The position numbers and the translations under genes are program-made. From Streptomyces peucetius (GTDB lineage: Bacteria; Actinomycetota; Actinomycetes; Streptomycetales; Streptomycetaceae), in the NCBI RefSeq assembly GCF_025854275.1, contig NZ_CP107567.1:186001-250000 (forward strand): DNA of 64,000 bases, read 5' to 3'. How positions within the stretch are numbered: position 1 is the first letter of the stretch; every line of letters starts with the position of its first letter. Of this stretch, positions 27,585-36,480 are shown piece by piece. The notes below the pieces were generated by a model, which worked only from the letters and a program-made list of their open reading frames with translations, ran no database searches and was not told where the DNA came from.

Positions 27585-27599
27585 GCAAACGTTTCGATG
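27585..27599. promoter_or_regulatory. LacI-type operator, copy 1 (AAACGTTTCGAT type)
   Basis: GCAAACGTTTCGATG with symmetric core AAACGTTT at 27587-27594, in the divergent region between the sugar-binding lipoprotein (minus) and lacI copy 1 (plus). The same sequence recurs at 27755 and 29206, which argues for a real regulator site of the CG-centred LacI class. Confidence 0.7.
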
Positions 27600-27744
27600 A
27601 AAGATACTCGGGCGGTTTCCCGTGTCAAGGTTGTATGCGGACCAGATCTCCTCCGAAGCAGTGCTCCTGCCCTGCGCCTTGCTGTGCATGGTGGGGCGAG
27701 CCGCGCGGCGGACGTGAGGCCGTTGACTGGGCCACTCACCCGTG

Positions 27745-27770
27745 CCATCGTTTCGTAAACGTTTCGATGG
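27745..27770. promoter_or_regulatory. LacI-type operator, copy 2, extended
   Basis: Core AAACGTTT at 27757-27764 within GTAAACGTTTCGATGG, preceded by ATCGTTTCG (27747-27755). The outer ends CCATCG and CGATGG are complementary, making a 26-bp imperfect palindrome. It ends 22 bases before the GTG of lacI copy 1, so binding would block its own transcription or translation start region. Confidence 0.7.
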
Positions 27771-27791
27771 CGATAAGGCGGAAATCAGGCA

Positions 27792-28796
27792 GTGGCAACA
27801 ATCGTCGACGTCGCACAGCTGGCGGGAGTTTCCACGTCCACCGTGTCCCACGTCCTCAACGGAACACGTCCGGTCCGCGACGACACCCGCGCACGCGTCG
27901 AGGAGGCGATCCTGGCGACCGGATACCGGCGGGACAGCGTCGCCCGCGCGATGCGCCGGTCGCGCACCGACTCGGTCGGTCTCGTCGTGTCGGACGTGAC
28001 CCAGCCCGCGTTCGCCGAGATGGTCCGGGGCGTCGAGCACGAGGCGGCCGCCGCCGGTCACACACTCCTGCTCGCCAACTCGGGAGAGGACCCGGCGCGG
28101 GAGCTGCGGGCACTGCACGCACTGACCGAGCGCAGGGTGGACGGACTGATCATCGCCCCGGTGGGCCGGTCCCATCGCAAGGAGATGGCGGACATCCAGC
28201 AGCGCGGGACCCCGCTGGTCCTGATGGACCGGCTCGGCGGGGTCCGCGCGGACCAGGTGGGCGTGGAGAACGCGGCCCCCATGCGCGACGTGGTGCTGCA
28301 CCTGGTGGAGCACGGCCACCGGCGCATCGCGCTGGCGGGCGGCGACGCCGCCGTCTCGACCGTCGCCGAGCGGCGGCAGGGGTATCTGGAAGCGCTCGCC
28401 GAGGCGGGCATCGAGGCCGACGACTCTCTCGTGCTGATGGGCAGTGGTCTCGCGGCCGCCGTCCGCGAGCAGGCGACGGCGCTGTTCACGAGGGCCGACC
28501 CGCCCACGGCCGTGGTGGCCGTGAGCACGGAAGCCGCTGTCGGAGTGCTCGAGGCGGCGCGCGGCCTGGGCCTGGGAACGCCGCACGACTTCGCGTTCGC
28601 CACCTTCGACGGATTCCCCAACGCCGACCTCTTCCGGCCCCGGATCAGCACCGTCACGCAGCCCGCGTACGAGATCGGCAGTACGGCCATGCGGATCCTG
28701 CTGAGCCGCCTGGAGGACGACACGTCGACCAGCTACCGCTCCGTCCGGCTCGTGCCCGAGATCACGTACCGCGAGTCGTGCGGCTGCCCCGAATGA
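27792..28796 (+). CDS. LacI-family regulator, paralogue 1
   Basis: A 334-residue LacI/GalR regulator. N-terminal HTH is TIVDVAQLAGVSTSTVSHVL with hinge helix RRDSVARAMRRSRTDSVGLV; the rest is a periplasmic-binding-like sensor (DGLIIAPVGRSHRKEM, HLVEHGHRRIALAGGD, FATFDGFPNADLF). It ends in a Cys-rich tail (RESCGCPE) shared with paralogue 2. GTG 27792 is the first codon of the domain. Divergent from the importer operon with operators on both sides; expected to repress importer and GH91 and be relieved by a fructan-derived sugar (inference). Confidence 0.92.
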   Translation: MATIVDVAQLAGVSTSTVSHVLNGTRPVRDDTRARVEEAILATGYRRDSVARAMRRSRTDSVGLVVSDVTQPAFAEMVRGVEHEAAAAGHTLLLANSGEDPARELRALHALTERRVDGLIIAPVGRSHRKEMADIQQRGTPLVLMDRLGGVRADQVGVENAAPMRDVVLHLVEHGHRRIALAGGDAAVSTVAERRQGYLEALAEAGIEADDSLVLMGSGLAAAVREQATALFTRADPPTAVVAVSTEAAVGVLEAARGLGLGTPHDFAFATFDGFPNADLFRPRISTVTQPAYEIGSTAMRILLSRLEDDTSTSYRSVRLVPEITYRESCGCPE

Positions 28797-29233
28797 TGCC
28801 GCCGGCTGCCGACGACGACTGACGACGGCGGCGGCTGACGACGGCGACCGACGACGCGCCGCGGGCTGGATTCGCCCGGGAGACGGCCGGCCGGTCCCGG
28901 GCGCACGGAGGCGCCGTGAGGGTCCGTCGGGCGGTGCGCCCGGTGTCGGCCCGATGCGGCCGGGGCGGCGCCTGGCGTCGGCGACCGCCGGACGAGAGGG
29001 GCACAGGAGCCGTCCGCCGGTTTGCCGCTCCGCCTCCGTCACGTGCTTCCACCCCGCCCCACTTCCGGTTCCGCCGCAGCTCGGAGCAGCTTCGGCGGTC
29101 TCTTCCGTTTCCCCGGCGCAAGTGGCCCGGCCGCCGGAAAGTTGGGCCATGCACCTTCTTGACACCCACCGCATCGCGTGACAAGAATCAGCGCAATCGT
29201 TTCGCGCAAACGTTTCGATAGAGAGGAATGTGC
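28797..29233 (+). other. 437-base gap between the two lacI paralogues
   Basis: Begins with GAC/GCC-rich degenerate short repeats (tgacgacggcg repeated around 28805-28860). No convincing gene on either strand. The last 40 bases hold the third LacI-type operator and the ribosome site of lacI paralogue 2. A fused or deleted gene may once have lain here, but no homology is left. Confidence 0.4.
29195..29221. promoter_or_regulatory. LacI-type operator, copy 3
   Basis: ATCGTTTCG (29196-29204) followed by GCAAACGTTTCGATAG; symmetric core AAACGTTT at 29208-29215. Same two-part layout as copy 2, 13 bases upstream of the GTG of lacI paralogue 2. Suggests auto- or cross-regulation by the two LacI proteins, whose recognition helices are identical. 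Confidence 0.7.
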
Positions 29234-30244
29234 GTGACCACCATCGTCGATGTGGCACAGCTCGCCGGGGTGTCCACCTCGACCGTCTCGCACGTCGTGA
29301 ACGGGACCCGCCCCGTCGCGGACAAGACCCGGGAGCGAGTCCTGAAGGCCATCGAGCAGAGCGGATACCGGCAGGACACCCTCGCCCGCTCGCTGCGCCG
29401 GTCACGCACGGACTCCGTCGGTCTGATCGTCTCCGACGCCGGACAGCCCACGTTCGCCGACATGGTCCGGGGCGTCGAGCACGAGGCGGCCAGGGCCGGA
29501 TACACCTTGCTGCTCGCCCACTCGGGAGAGGATCCGGCCCATGAGGCGCGTTCGGTACGGGCGCTCGCCGCCCGCCGGGTGGACGGCCTCATCGTGGCAC
29601 CGGCCGCGCGGTCGACGGGTGCGGAGACGGAAGCCGTGCGGCGCGGCGGTACGCCCGTGGTGATCCTCGACCGGCTCGGCGCCCCCGGGGCGGCCGACCA
29701 GGTCGGGGTGGACAACACCACGCCGATGCGCGAGGTCGTGGAGCACCTGCTCGCCCACGGGCACCGCACCGTCGCCCTGGCCGCCGGGGACCTCGCCGTC
29801 CCCACCATGGCCGAGCGCCATCGCGGCTACATGCAGGCGTTCGGGACGGCGCACGCAGCGCCCGATCCCGAACTGGTCATCACCGGTTCGGGGCTGGCCG
29901 CGGAGACCCGTGCTCTGGCCCTGCGCATGCTCGGCAGTGCTCGGAGGCCGGAAGCGGTCGCCTGTGCCAGTACGGAAACGGCCGTGGGCGTCATGGAGGC
30001 CGCCGCGGCGCTCGGCCTGAGGATCCCGCAGGACCTCAAGCTGGCGGCCTTCGACGGATTCCCGCAGTCCGGGCTCTTCGAGCCCCGTGTCACCACCGTC
30101 GTCCAGCCGGCCTTCGACGTGGGCACCACCGCCATGGCTCTCCTGCTGCGGCGGGTGAACGGCGACACCCGCGGGGAGGGCGAGGTCGTCCGCCTCGAAC
30201 CGCGCGTGGTCTACCGCACCTCGTGCGGGTGCGGCCCGGCATAG
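29234..30244 (+). CDS. LacI-family regulator, paralogue 2
   Basis: A 336-residue LacI/GalR regulator, closely similar to paralogue 1 over its length: TIVDVAQLAGVSTSTVSHVV is nearly identical, and both share LRRSRTDSVGL, MVRGVEHEAA, the TLLLAxSGEDPA stretch and a C-terminal TSCGCGPA tail. Ligand-pocket residues differ (for example DRLGAPGAADQVGVDNTTPM), so effectors may differ. GTG 29234 is preferred over ATG 29228 because GAGAGGA would abut the ATG. It lies upstream of and codirectional with the GH172-GH32 pair. A recent tandem duplication is likely. Confidence 0.92.
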   Translation: MTTIVDVAQLAGVSTSTVSHVVNGTRPVADKTRERVLKAIEQSGYRQDTLARSLRRSRTDSVGLIVSDAGQPTFADMVRGVEHEAARAGYTLLLAHSGEDPAHEARSVRALAARRVDGLIVAPAARSTGAETEAVRRGGTPVVILDRLGAPGAADQVGVDNTTPMREVVEHLLAHGHRTVALAAGDLAVPTMAERHRGYMQAFGTAHAAPDPELVITGSGLAAETRALALRMLGSARRPEAVACASTETAVGVMEAAAALGLRIPQDLKLAAFDGFPQSGLFEPRVTTVVQPAFDVGTTAMALLLRRVNGDTRGEGEVVRLEPRVVYRTSCGCGPA

Positions 30245-30339
30245 CCCGTCCGCCGGCGGCGCAGGCAGCCTTGGCCTTCCATCGGCCGGGCGGTGGAGGA
30301 GCCCCGACCCGTCTCCACCGCCCGGCATCGGAAACCGGC

Positions 30340-30450
30340 ATCAGAAACCGACGTCAGAGACCGCCACCGGCGGCCTCCACCGGCGGCCGCCAACAGTCGG
30401 CCGCCATCAGAGCCGACATCAGCAACCGCCATCAGCGACCGACATCACGA
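30340..30450 (+). repeat. Degenerate tandem repeats in the GH172 leader
   Basis: About eight imperfect 12-14-base units related to ATCAGCAACCGCC / ATCAGCGACCGAC run through the 219-base gap between lacI paralogue 2 and GH172. The gap has no gene. Units could arise by slippage; a role in mRNA structure is only a guess. The last unit merges into the GAAAGG ribosome site. Confidence 0.5.
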
Positions 30451-30463
30451 AAGGTAGTGCCCC

Positions 30464-31840
30464 ATGCTTTCCCCACTTGCCGATCTCACCCGCCGGAAGG
30501 CGGCGCGCAGCGCCCGTACCTCGAGCTGGGACCAGCGCGGCCGCAATCAGGACTACTGGACCACCCCGGCCCACTCCAGCCGGGTCCTCGCCGACCTCGA
30601 GGGTCCGGGCCAGATCACCCACATCTGGATGACGCAGTTCTGCCGCAGGACACTCGGGCCCGGTCTGATCGACCCGCTGGAGGCGGACACCGTCGCGCCG
30701 GTCATGGAGATACACAACGCGCTCGGCGTCAACTGGGAGGAGCCCGACCCGGACTACTACCGCAAGGTCCTGATCCGGATCACCTGGGACGACGAGGACG
30801 AGCCGGCCGTCCTGGTACCGCTCGGGGACTTCTTCGGTGTGGGCCACTGCATGCCGAACAGCTACCAGTCCGCGCTGTTCACCGTCTCGGCCAAGCCCGA
30901 GGAGTCCCTGCTGTTCGGCGGCAGCGCCGCGCTGAACTGCTGGGCACCGATGCCGTTCGGCAAGCGGGCCCGGATCGAGCTGGTGAACGAGAACGACCTG
31001 CCGATCCAGCAGTACTTCTACATCGACTACGAGCTGTTCCCCGAGCCGCTGCCCGAGGACACCCTCTACTTCCACGCCCGCTGGAACCGCAGCAACCCGT
31101 GCAACGGCTGGGCCCCGGACATCCAGACCAACAGCCCCGAGGTCAACATCGCCGATGTCACCGGCGAGGACAACTACGTCATTCTCGACACCGAGGGCAC
31201 CGGCCACTACGTCGGCTGCAACCTCTCCGTCCACCACCGGCAGGGAAGCTGGTGGGGCGAGGGGAACGACATGATCTGGATCGACGACGACTTCCTCCCC
31301 GACGGGACCACCTCCTGGCCGCCGTCCCTGCACGGCACCGGGACCGAGGACTACTTCAACCACGCGTGGGGCATGCAGAAGAACGCGTACCTCTACCACG
31401 GCGCGATCCTCCACGAGGCCGACGTCCCGGGGTACTCGGTCAACTACCGCTTCCACGTGACCGATCCGGTGCGCTTCGAGGAGCGCATCAGGGTCTCCGT
31501 CGAACACGGCCACGGCAACCACCTCAGCGACGACTGGGCCTCGACCGCCTACTGGTACCAGGCGCTCCCCTCCCCGAGGGCCTCCGTCCTTCCCCTCGAG
31601 CAGCGTCTGCCCGTCCGGCCCGCCGACGCGCCGGCACCTGCCCCGGCATCCCGCGCCGGCGCGGTCGCCGAAGAGATCGCGCAGATGCGCGAGCGCTACC
31701 GGGCCCGCTTCGAGCGGCACATGGAGCACCTCGCCGAGCGCACCCGGCTGCGGGGCGAGCGCTCGCTGCGGGAGTCGGAGGCGAACACCGAGCAGGCCGC
31801 GAAGGTGCGGCACCGTTACAACGAGCGCAGCCGTGGCTGA
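30464..31840 (+). CDS. GH172 (DUF2961) family protein, probable difructose dianhydride I hydrolase
   Basis: A 458-residue cytosolic protein (no signal peptide) of the DUF2961 family, now GH172. The founding enzyme, from Bifidobacterium dentium, interconverts DFA I and inulobiose; other members cut D-arabinan. Signature stretches: ADLEGPGQITHIWMT, PLGDFFGVGH, NCWAPMPFGKRARIEL and GTGTEDYFNHAWG. Glu266 (WWGEGND) and Glu295 (GTGTED) align with the catalytic Glu pair, with about eight extra residues between them. The C-terminal 70 residues are a charged helical extension (EEIAQMRERYRARFERHMEH) that may oligomerise. The stop overlaps the next GH32 start by 8 bases, so the two are translationally coupled. 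Confidence 0.85.
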   Translation: MLSPLADLTRRKAARSARTSSWDQRGRNQDYWTTPAHSSRVLADLEGPGQITHIWMTQFCRRTLGPGLIDPLEADTVAPVMEIHNALGVNWEEPDPDYYRKVLIRITWDDEDEPAVLVPLGDFFGVGHCMPNSYQSALFTVSAKPEESLLFGGSAALNCWAPMPFGKRARIELVNENDLPIQQYFYIDYELFPEPLPEDTLYFHARWNRSNPCNGWAPDIQTNSPEVNIADVTGEDNYVILDTEGTGHYVGCNLSVHHRQGSWWGEGNDMIWIDDDFLPDGTTSWPPSLHGTGTEDYFNHAWGMQKNAYLYHGAILHEADVPGYSVNYRFHVTDPVRFEERIRVSVEHGHGNHLSDDWASTAYWYQALPSPRASVLPLEQRLPVRPADAPAPAPASRAGAVAEEIAQMRERYRARFERHMEHLAERTRLRGERSLRESEANTEQAAKVRHRYNERSRG

Positions 31841-33335
31841 CCCCGCGCAGGCCGCAGAGAGGCGTCGCACCGTGTCGACCCGAGCGCGGGACCCGCACTT
31901 TCCCGCACTGCATCTCCGCCCGCCCCGCAACTGGCTGAACGATCCCAACGGGCTGGTCTTCCACGACGGCCACTACCACGTCTTCTTCCAGTACAACCCG
32001 GGCAGCGCCCGCCATGCCGACATGCACTGGGGGCACTTCCGCAGCCCAGACCTCCTCACCTGGGAACTGCTGCCCATGGCCCTGGCGCCCACGCCCGGCG
32101 GCGACGACACGGAAGGTGTGTGGTCGGGCAACGCCGTGGAGACGGACGGCGAGCTCGTCGCCTTCTACTCGGCCAGGCATCCCGAGCGCTGGTACCAGCC
32201 GGTCGCCCGTGCGTCGTCCGGCGACGGCGGTCTGACCTTCACCAAGCAGAAGCGGCTCGCCGTCGCCGAACCGCCCCCGGGCACCACGATGTTCCGCGAC
32301 CCCTACGTCTGGCGGGACGGTGAGCGCTGGCGGATGCTCGTCGGCGCAGCACTGGAGGACGGGCGCGGCGCTGCGGTGCAGTACTCCTCCACCGACATGG
32401 CCGAGTGGGAGTACGGGGGTGTCTTCCTCGCCCGTGCTCCCGAGCCACTGCCCGGCGGCGCCGACACGGAGGAGGGCTGGGAGTGCGCCCAGTACGCGGA
32501 CTTCGGCGACGGCCGGGGCGCTGTGCTCGTCAGCGCGTGGGACCCCGAGGAGGGGGCCTCGTGCACCGCGGTGTGGCCCGGGCACGAGCGGGACGGGGCC
32601 TTCGTGGCCGGCGCTCCTCAGCGTCTCGACCACGGGCCGGACTTCTACGCCCCGGCGCTGCTGCACGCTCCCGACGGCCGCCGGCTGCTGTGGGCATGGC
32701 TCTGGGAGGCGCGGGACGAGGTGCGCATCGGCGCTCCGAGTGCGTGGACGGACGAGGTGGGATGGGCCGGGATGCTGTCCCTGCCCCGAGAAGTGACCCT
32801 CGGCCGGGACGGGGCGCTCCTGCAGCGGCCAGCCCGGGAGATCGCGCAGTTGCGGCGAGACCGCCGGGTGCGTGCCGCGGGAGAGGCCGGCGCGGGCCGG
32901 CCGGTCGAGTTGGGGGAGGTCGGACGGGCGTGCGACATCACGGCTCGCCTCGGTCCCGGCGGCGGTCTGCGGCTGATCACTGACGCGTCCGGTGGCGAAC
33001 ACCTCGACATCGTCCGCGACCCGGCGACCGGGGAGGTGGTCGTCGACCGCTCCCGTGCCTCGCTGGACCCGCGGGCGAAGCAGGGCAGTTGGCGGCTTCC
33101 GGCGCCACTCGGGCCGGCGGAGCTCCGTGTCGTGCTGGACCATTCCGTCGCCGAGGTGTTCACGGCCGAGGGGCAGGCGCTCACGCTGCGCCTCTATCCG
33201 GTCGGTGGCGCCCCGTGGCGCCTTCAGGCCACGGCGGCGGGCGGGACCACGCCGGTCGCCTACGAGGTGGAGGCATGGGACCTCCGCGGGCTGCGGATCG
33301 TCGACAAACGGCCCCCGTCGGAGCGGGCGTTCTGA
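31833..33335 (+). CDS. Cytosolic GH32 beta-fructofuranosidase
   Basis: A 500-residue GH32 enzyme with no signal peptide. Catalytic motifs: NWLNDPNG (nucleophile Asp37), FRDP (transition-state Asp156) and WECAQ (acid/base Glu217), followed by the C-terminal beta-sandwich (VVLDHSVAEVFTAEGQ). GTG 31833 overlaps the GH172 stop (GTGGCTGA), so both products are made together. The pairing suggests hydrolysis of inulobiose released by GH172, giving two fructoses; sucrose or FOS hydrolysis is also possible. A 27-base hairpin follows the gene. Confidence 0.93.
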   Translation: MADPAQAAERRRTVSTRARDPHFPALHLRPPRNWLNDPNGLVFHDGHYHVFFQYNPGSARHADMHWGHFRSPDLLTWELLPMALAPTPGGDDTEGVWSGNAVETDGELVAFYSARHPERWYQPVARASSGDGGLTFTKQKRLAVAEPPPGTTMFRDPYVWRDGERWRMLVGAALEDGRGAAVQYSSTDMAEWEYGGVFLARAPEPLPGGADTEEGWECAQYADFGDGRGAVLVSAWDPEEGASCTAVWPGHERDGAFVAGAPQRLDHGPDFYAPALLHAPDGRRLLWAWLWEARDEVRIGAPSAWTDEVGWAGMLSLPREVTLGRDGALLQRPAREIAQLRRDRRVRAAGEAGAGRPVELGEVGRACDITARLGPGGGLRLITDASGGEHLDIVRDPATGEVVVDRSRASLDPRAKQGSWRLPAPLGPAELRVVLDHSVAEVFTAEGQALTLRLYPVGGAPWRLQATAAGGTTPVAYEVEAWDLRGLRIVDKRPPSERAF

Positions 33336-33353
33336 CCGTTCTCGTCAGTGACG

Positions 33354-33380
33354 GCCCGCCGGCCGGCCGGTCCGGCGGGC
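33354..33380. terminator. Terminator after the GH172-GH32 operon
   Basis: GCCCGCCGG, nine-base loop, CCGGCGGGC, 18 bases after the GH32 stop and facing the convergent lacI gene. The gap 33336-33504 holds nothing else. Confidence 0.65.
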
Positions 33381-33504
33381 CTGCCGGGGAGGCGCCCATC
33401 ACCCCTGTTGGCGTCTCCCCCGGTGACGTGCAGTGGCCGAACGGGCGGACCGTGCGGGCGGCCGACGGCCGGGGCGGGGTGGGCCTTCACGTCACCGGCG
33501 CTGC

Positions 33505-34548
33505 TCAGCCGTCCGCGTCGGCCGACGCCCGCGTACGCCGTGGTGGCCTGCTGGAGCCGCGGACGATCAGGCGGGTGGGGACGGTGACCGTACGGGCCCG
33601 GGAGCGGTCGCCGTCCAGGCGGGCAAGGGCCGTCCTGGCCGCCGCTTCGCCGATGGCTGCCGGGTCCTGCGCCACGACGGTCGGCGCCGGTTCGAGCACC
33701 TCGGCCAGCGGGAGGTCGTCGAAGGTGACCAGGGCGACGTCCTTGCGTGCGGCGCGGGCGAGTTGGGCGACCACGCCCATGGCCACGATGTTGTTGCCCG
33801 CGAACAGTGCAGTGGGCGGATCGGCCAGCCCCAGGAGTTCGGTGGTCGCGGCGGCGGCGGTCTCCTGGCCGTGCGCGCCGGTCACCAGAGCCCGGTCGTA
33901 GGGCAGACCCGCCGCCTCGAGTGCCGAGCGGTAGCCGGCGAGCCGTTCGCGCCGGGTGTAGAGCTTCGCGGGGAGGTCACCGATGAATCCGATGCGCCGG
34001 TGGCCTTGCGCGACGAGATGCGAGACGCCCTCGTGGACGCCGGTCCGGTTGGAGCTGACGACGCAGTCGGCCGACAGGCCGACTCCCGGGCGGTCGAGGA
34101 AGACCACCGGCAGGCCTGCCGCGCGCGGCGCCTTCAGGTAGCCGTGGTCGGCACCGTACGCGGGGACGACCATCAGGATGCTGACACGGCGGGCCAGGAA
34201 GGTCTGCGTCAGCACCCGCTCCCGTTCGGGGTCCTCGGCGGACGAGCCCATGAGCAGGGTCAGTCCGCGGCCGCGCATCGTGTCCTCCATCCCGCCGGCG
34301 ACCGTTCCGAAGAACGGGTTGCCCAGGTCGGGCACCACGAGCCCCACGGTGGTGTCGGGGCCTCCGACCCTGATGTTCCGGGCCATCAGGTTGGGCTGGA
34401 ATCCCAGCTTCGCCACCGCCGCGAGGACGCGCTCCCGTGTCTGCGGGGAACTCGGACCGTCCTCGTTGAGCACCCGGGAGACCGTCTTGGCGCTGACACC
34501 CACTTCGCGGGCGACATCGGCCAGTGTGGGGCGGCGGGTCGCGGTCAT
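33505..34548 (-). CDS. LacI-family regulator of the CUT2/kinase/levanase group
   Basis: A 347-residue LacI/GalR regulator. HTH LADVAREVGVSAKTVSRVLN with hinge FQPNLMARNIRVGGPDTT; sensor part includes VPDLGNPFFGTVAGGMEDTM, HLVAQGHRRIGFIGD and a VTFDDLPLAEVL stretch. Its recognition helix (SAKTVSRV) differs from the two other LacI proteins here (STSTVSHV), consistent with the distinct TGTCA-N4-TGACA sites upstream of the genes it adjoins. ATG 34548. Last gene of the minus-strand SBP-permease-ATPase-lacI run, so it would be autoregulated through the first promoter (inference). Confidence 0.92.
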   Translation of the reverse strand: MTATRRPTLADVAREVGVSAKTVSRVLNEDGPSSPQTRERVLAAVAKLGFQPNLMARNIRVGGPDTTVGLVVPDLGNPFFGTVAGGMEDTMRGRGLTLLMGSSAEDPERERVLTQTFLARRVSILMVVPAYGADHGYLKAPRAAGLPVVFLDRPGVGLSADCVVSSNRTGVHEGVSHLVAQGHRRIGFIGDLPAKLYTRRERLAGYRSALEAAGLPYDRALVTGAHGQETAAAATTELLGLADPPTALFAGNNIVAMGVVAQLARAARKDVALVTFDDLPLAEVLEPAPTVVAQDPAAIGEAAARTALARLDGDRSRARTVTVPTRLIVRGSSRPPRRTRASADADG

Positions 34549-34622
34549 GTACCACCGTTCCTGTGCGTTCGCCGGGCCCGGCCCGTCCGGACCGGGCCCG
34601 CTGTCTTCTCTGAGCTGCCGGC

Positions 34623-35459
34623 TCAGTGGGCTGACACGCCTGCTGCCCTGGCGGCGTCGGCGTCCGTGACGACGGTACCTCCGTCGCTGTTCACCGTGAG
34701 CGCCCCGGTCATGATGGCGACCACCTCGGCCATGGAGTGGTCGGTGGGCTTGATCAGTGCCTCGCGCCGCCCGAGCCGGTGCACATGGATCCGGTCGGCG
34801 ATCTCGAACACGTGCGGCATGTTGTGACTGATCAGGACGACGGGCATGCCCTTGTCGCGGACCCGGCGGATGAGGTCGAGGACCTGTCCCGACTCCCTGA
34901 CGCCCAGCGCCGCGGTGGGCTCGTCCATCACGACGACGCTCCTGGCCCACGCCACGGCGCGGGCGACGGCCACGGCCTGGCGCTGGCCGCCGGAGAGGGT
35001 TTCCACCGCCTGCGTGAGCGAGCGCAGCCCGATCTTCAGATCGGCCATGTGGGCGGCGGCCTCCTCCCGCATCCGCTTCTTGTCGAGCAGACGGAACACG
35101 CTGCCGAGAACACCGGGCCGGCGCAGCTCGCGCCCGAGGAACATGTTCGAGGCGATGTCCATGGAGGCCGCGACGGCGAGGTCCTGGTACACGGTCTCGA
35201 TGCCGTGTTCGCGCGCGCTCTGCGGGCCGCCGAACCGGATGGGCCTACCGCCCAGTCTGATCTCGCCCTCGTCGGGGACGATCGCGCCTGTGAGCGCCTT
35301 GATGAGGCTGGTCTTGCCGGCTCCGTTGTCGCCGATGACGGCGAGCACCTCGCCGGGCATGAGGTCGAAGTCGGCCCCGTCGATCGCGGTCACATGGCCG
35401 TACCTCTTGACCAGGCCGCGGGCCTGGAGGACGGGAGTCGCGGACGTGTCGGTGCTCAT
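34623..35459 (-). CDS. CUT2 ABC transporter ATP-binding protein (single domain, FrcA-like)
   Basis: A 278-residue ATPase with Walker A GDNGAGKT (residues 43-50), signature LSGGQ (155-159) and Walker B VVVMDEPTAALG. Most ribose-type (CUT2) ATPases have two fused domains; single-domain ones occur in fructose systems such as FrcBCA of Sinorhizobium, which supports a fructose substrate here. ATG 35459 overlaps the permease stop (ATGA). A C-terminal Asp/Ala-rich tail follows residue 255. Confidence 0.9.
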   Translation of the reverse strand: MSTDTSATPVLQARGLVKRYGHVTAIDGADFDLMPGEVLAVIGDNGAGKTSLIKALTGAIVPDEGEIRLGGRPIRFGGPQSAREHGIETVYQDLAVAASMDIASNMFLGRELRRPGVLGSVFRLLDKKRMREEAAAHMADLKIGLRSLTQAVETLSGGQRQAVAVARAVAWARSVVVMDEPTAALGVRESGQVLDLIRRVRDKGMPVVLISHNMPHVFEIADRIHVHRLGRREALIKPTDHSMAEVVAIMTGALTVNSDGGTVVTDADAARAAGVSAH

Positions 35460-36451
35460 CGCGCCTTCTTCCGGGAGATCTGGTCGACGGTCACGGCGAG
35501 GATCACCAGGACGCCGGTGATCAGCGTCTGGTAGATCGACGCGACGCCCATCAGCTGGAGCCCGTTGCGGAAGACACCGACGATCAGTACGCCGATGAAG
35601 GTGCCGAGCACCGCGCCCCGGCCGCCGAAGAGGCTGGTCCCGCCGAGGACGACAGCGGTGATGCTGTCGAGGTTGTCGGTCTGTCCCGCCTGCGGATCGC
35701 CCACGCCGGTACGGGAGATGAGCAGCAGCGCCGCGACGCCGTACACCAGACCGGCGAGCGTGTAGACACCGATGGTCAGCCGGGAGGTGCGGATGCCGTT
35801 CAGCCGCGCGCTCTCGGGGCTGTTGCCCAGCGCGTAGACGTGGCGGCCCCACGAGGTGCTGCTGAGTGCGTAGGCGAAGGCCAGGAACAGGGCGATGGTG
35901 AGGAGGGAACCGTAGGTGATGTCGGTCCGGCCCAGCGGGAACGTCTCGCCGAGGGCGGTGAGCGGCGCGGGCAGATCGGTCACCGTCTGCTCGGCGGAGT
36001 AGATGTGGGTCAGGGCGAACGCCACGTTGAGCATGCCCAGCGTCACGATGAAGGGCGGCAGCGGGATCATCCGCACGAGCAGGCCGTTGAGGAGTCCGAA
36101 GCCACCGCAGACCACGAGTCCGAGGACGATCGCGGCGAGAGGGGGAAGCGTTCCCTGGGCCGCCGTCTTGGCGATGACGATGCTGCCGAACGCCATGACG
36201 GCGCCGCAGGAGAGGTCGATGCCGGCGGTCAGGATGATGAGCGTCTGACCGATGGCGAGGGTGCCCACGACCATGACCTGCTGGACGATCAGGGAGAAGT
36301 TGCCGCCGGACAGGAACTGTTCGGTCGTCAGCGAGAAGAAGACGCAGGCGAGCAGGAGCGCGGCCAGGGGGCCCGCGGTGGGTGTGGCGATCAGCCGGCG
36401 GACCGCGGTCGGTCCTTTCAGCTGGTCGTAGGGCGTGGTCGTGGCAGTCAT
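35456..36451 (-). CDS. CUT2 ABC transporter permease (FrcC/RbsC-like)
   Basis: A 331-residue permease of the ribose/fructose type with about ten helices. Family motifs: GQTLIILTAGIDLSCGAVMA and ALGNSPESARLNGIRTSRLT, and the GGTSLFGGRGAVLGTFIG segment. It works with the single-domain ATPase and the ribose-type binding lipoprotein. ATG 36451 is 229 bases after the lipoprotein stop, an unusual gap for an operon, filled by repeats and GC hairpins (see 36481-36588). Confidence 0.92.
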   Translation of the reverse strand: MTATTTPYDQLKGPTAVRRLIATPTAGPLAALLLACVFFSLTTEQFLSGGNFSLIVQQVMVVGTLAIGQTLIILTAGIDLSCGAVMAFGSIVIAKTAAQGTLPPLAAIVLGLVVCGGFGLLNGLLVRMIPLPPFIVTLGMLNVAFALTHIYSAEQTVTDLPAPLTALGETFPLGRTDITYGSLLTIALFLAFAYALSSTSWGRHVYALGNSPESARLNGIRTSRLTIGVYTLAGLVYGVAALLLISRTGVGDPQAGQTDNLDSITAVVLGGTSLFGGRGAVLGTFIGVLIVGVFRNGLQLMGVASIYQTLITGVLVILAVTVDQISRKKAR

Positions 36452-36480
36452 GGTGGTCCTTGCCGGTGATGGGTGCGGTG

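Noticed and set aside
28762..29184. 140-codon minus ORF between the lacI genes
   Set aside because: Arg/Ser-rich shadow with no homology or ribosome site.
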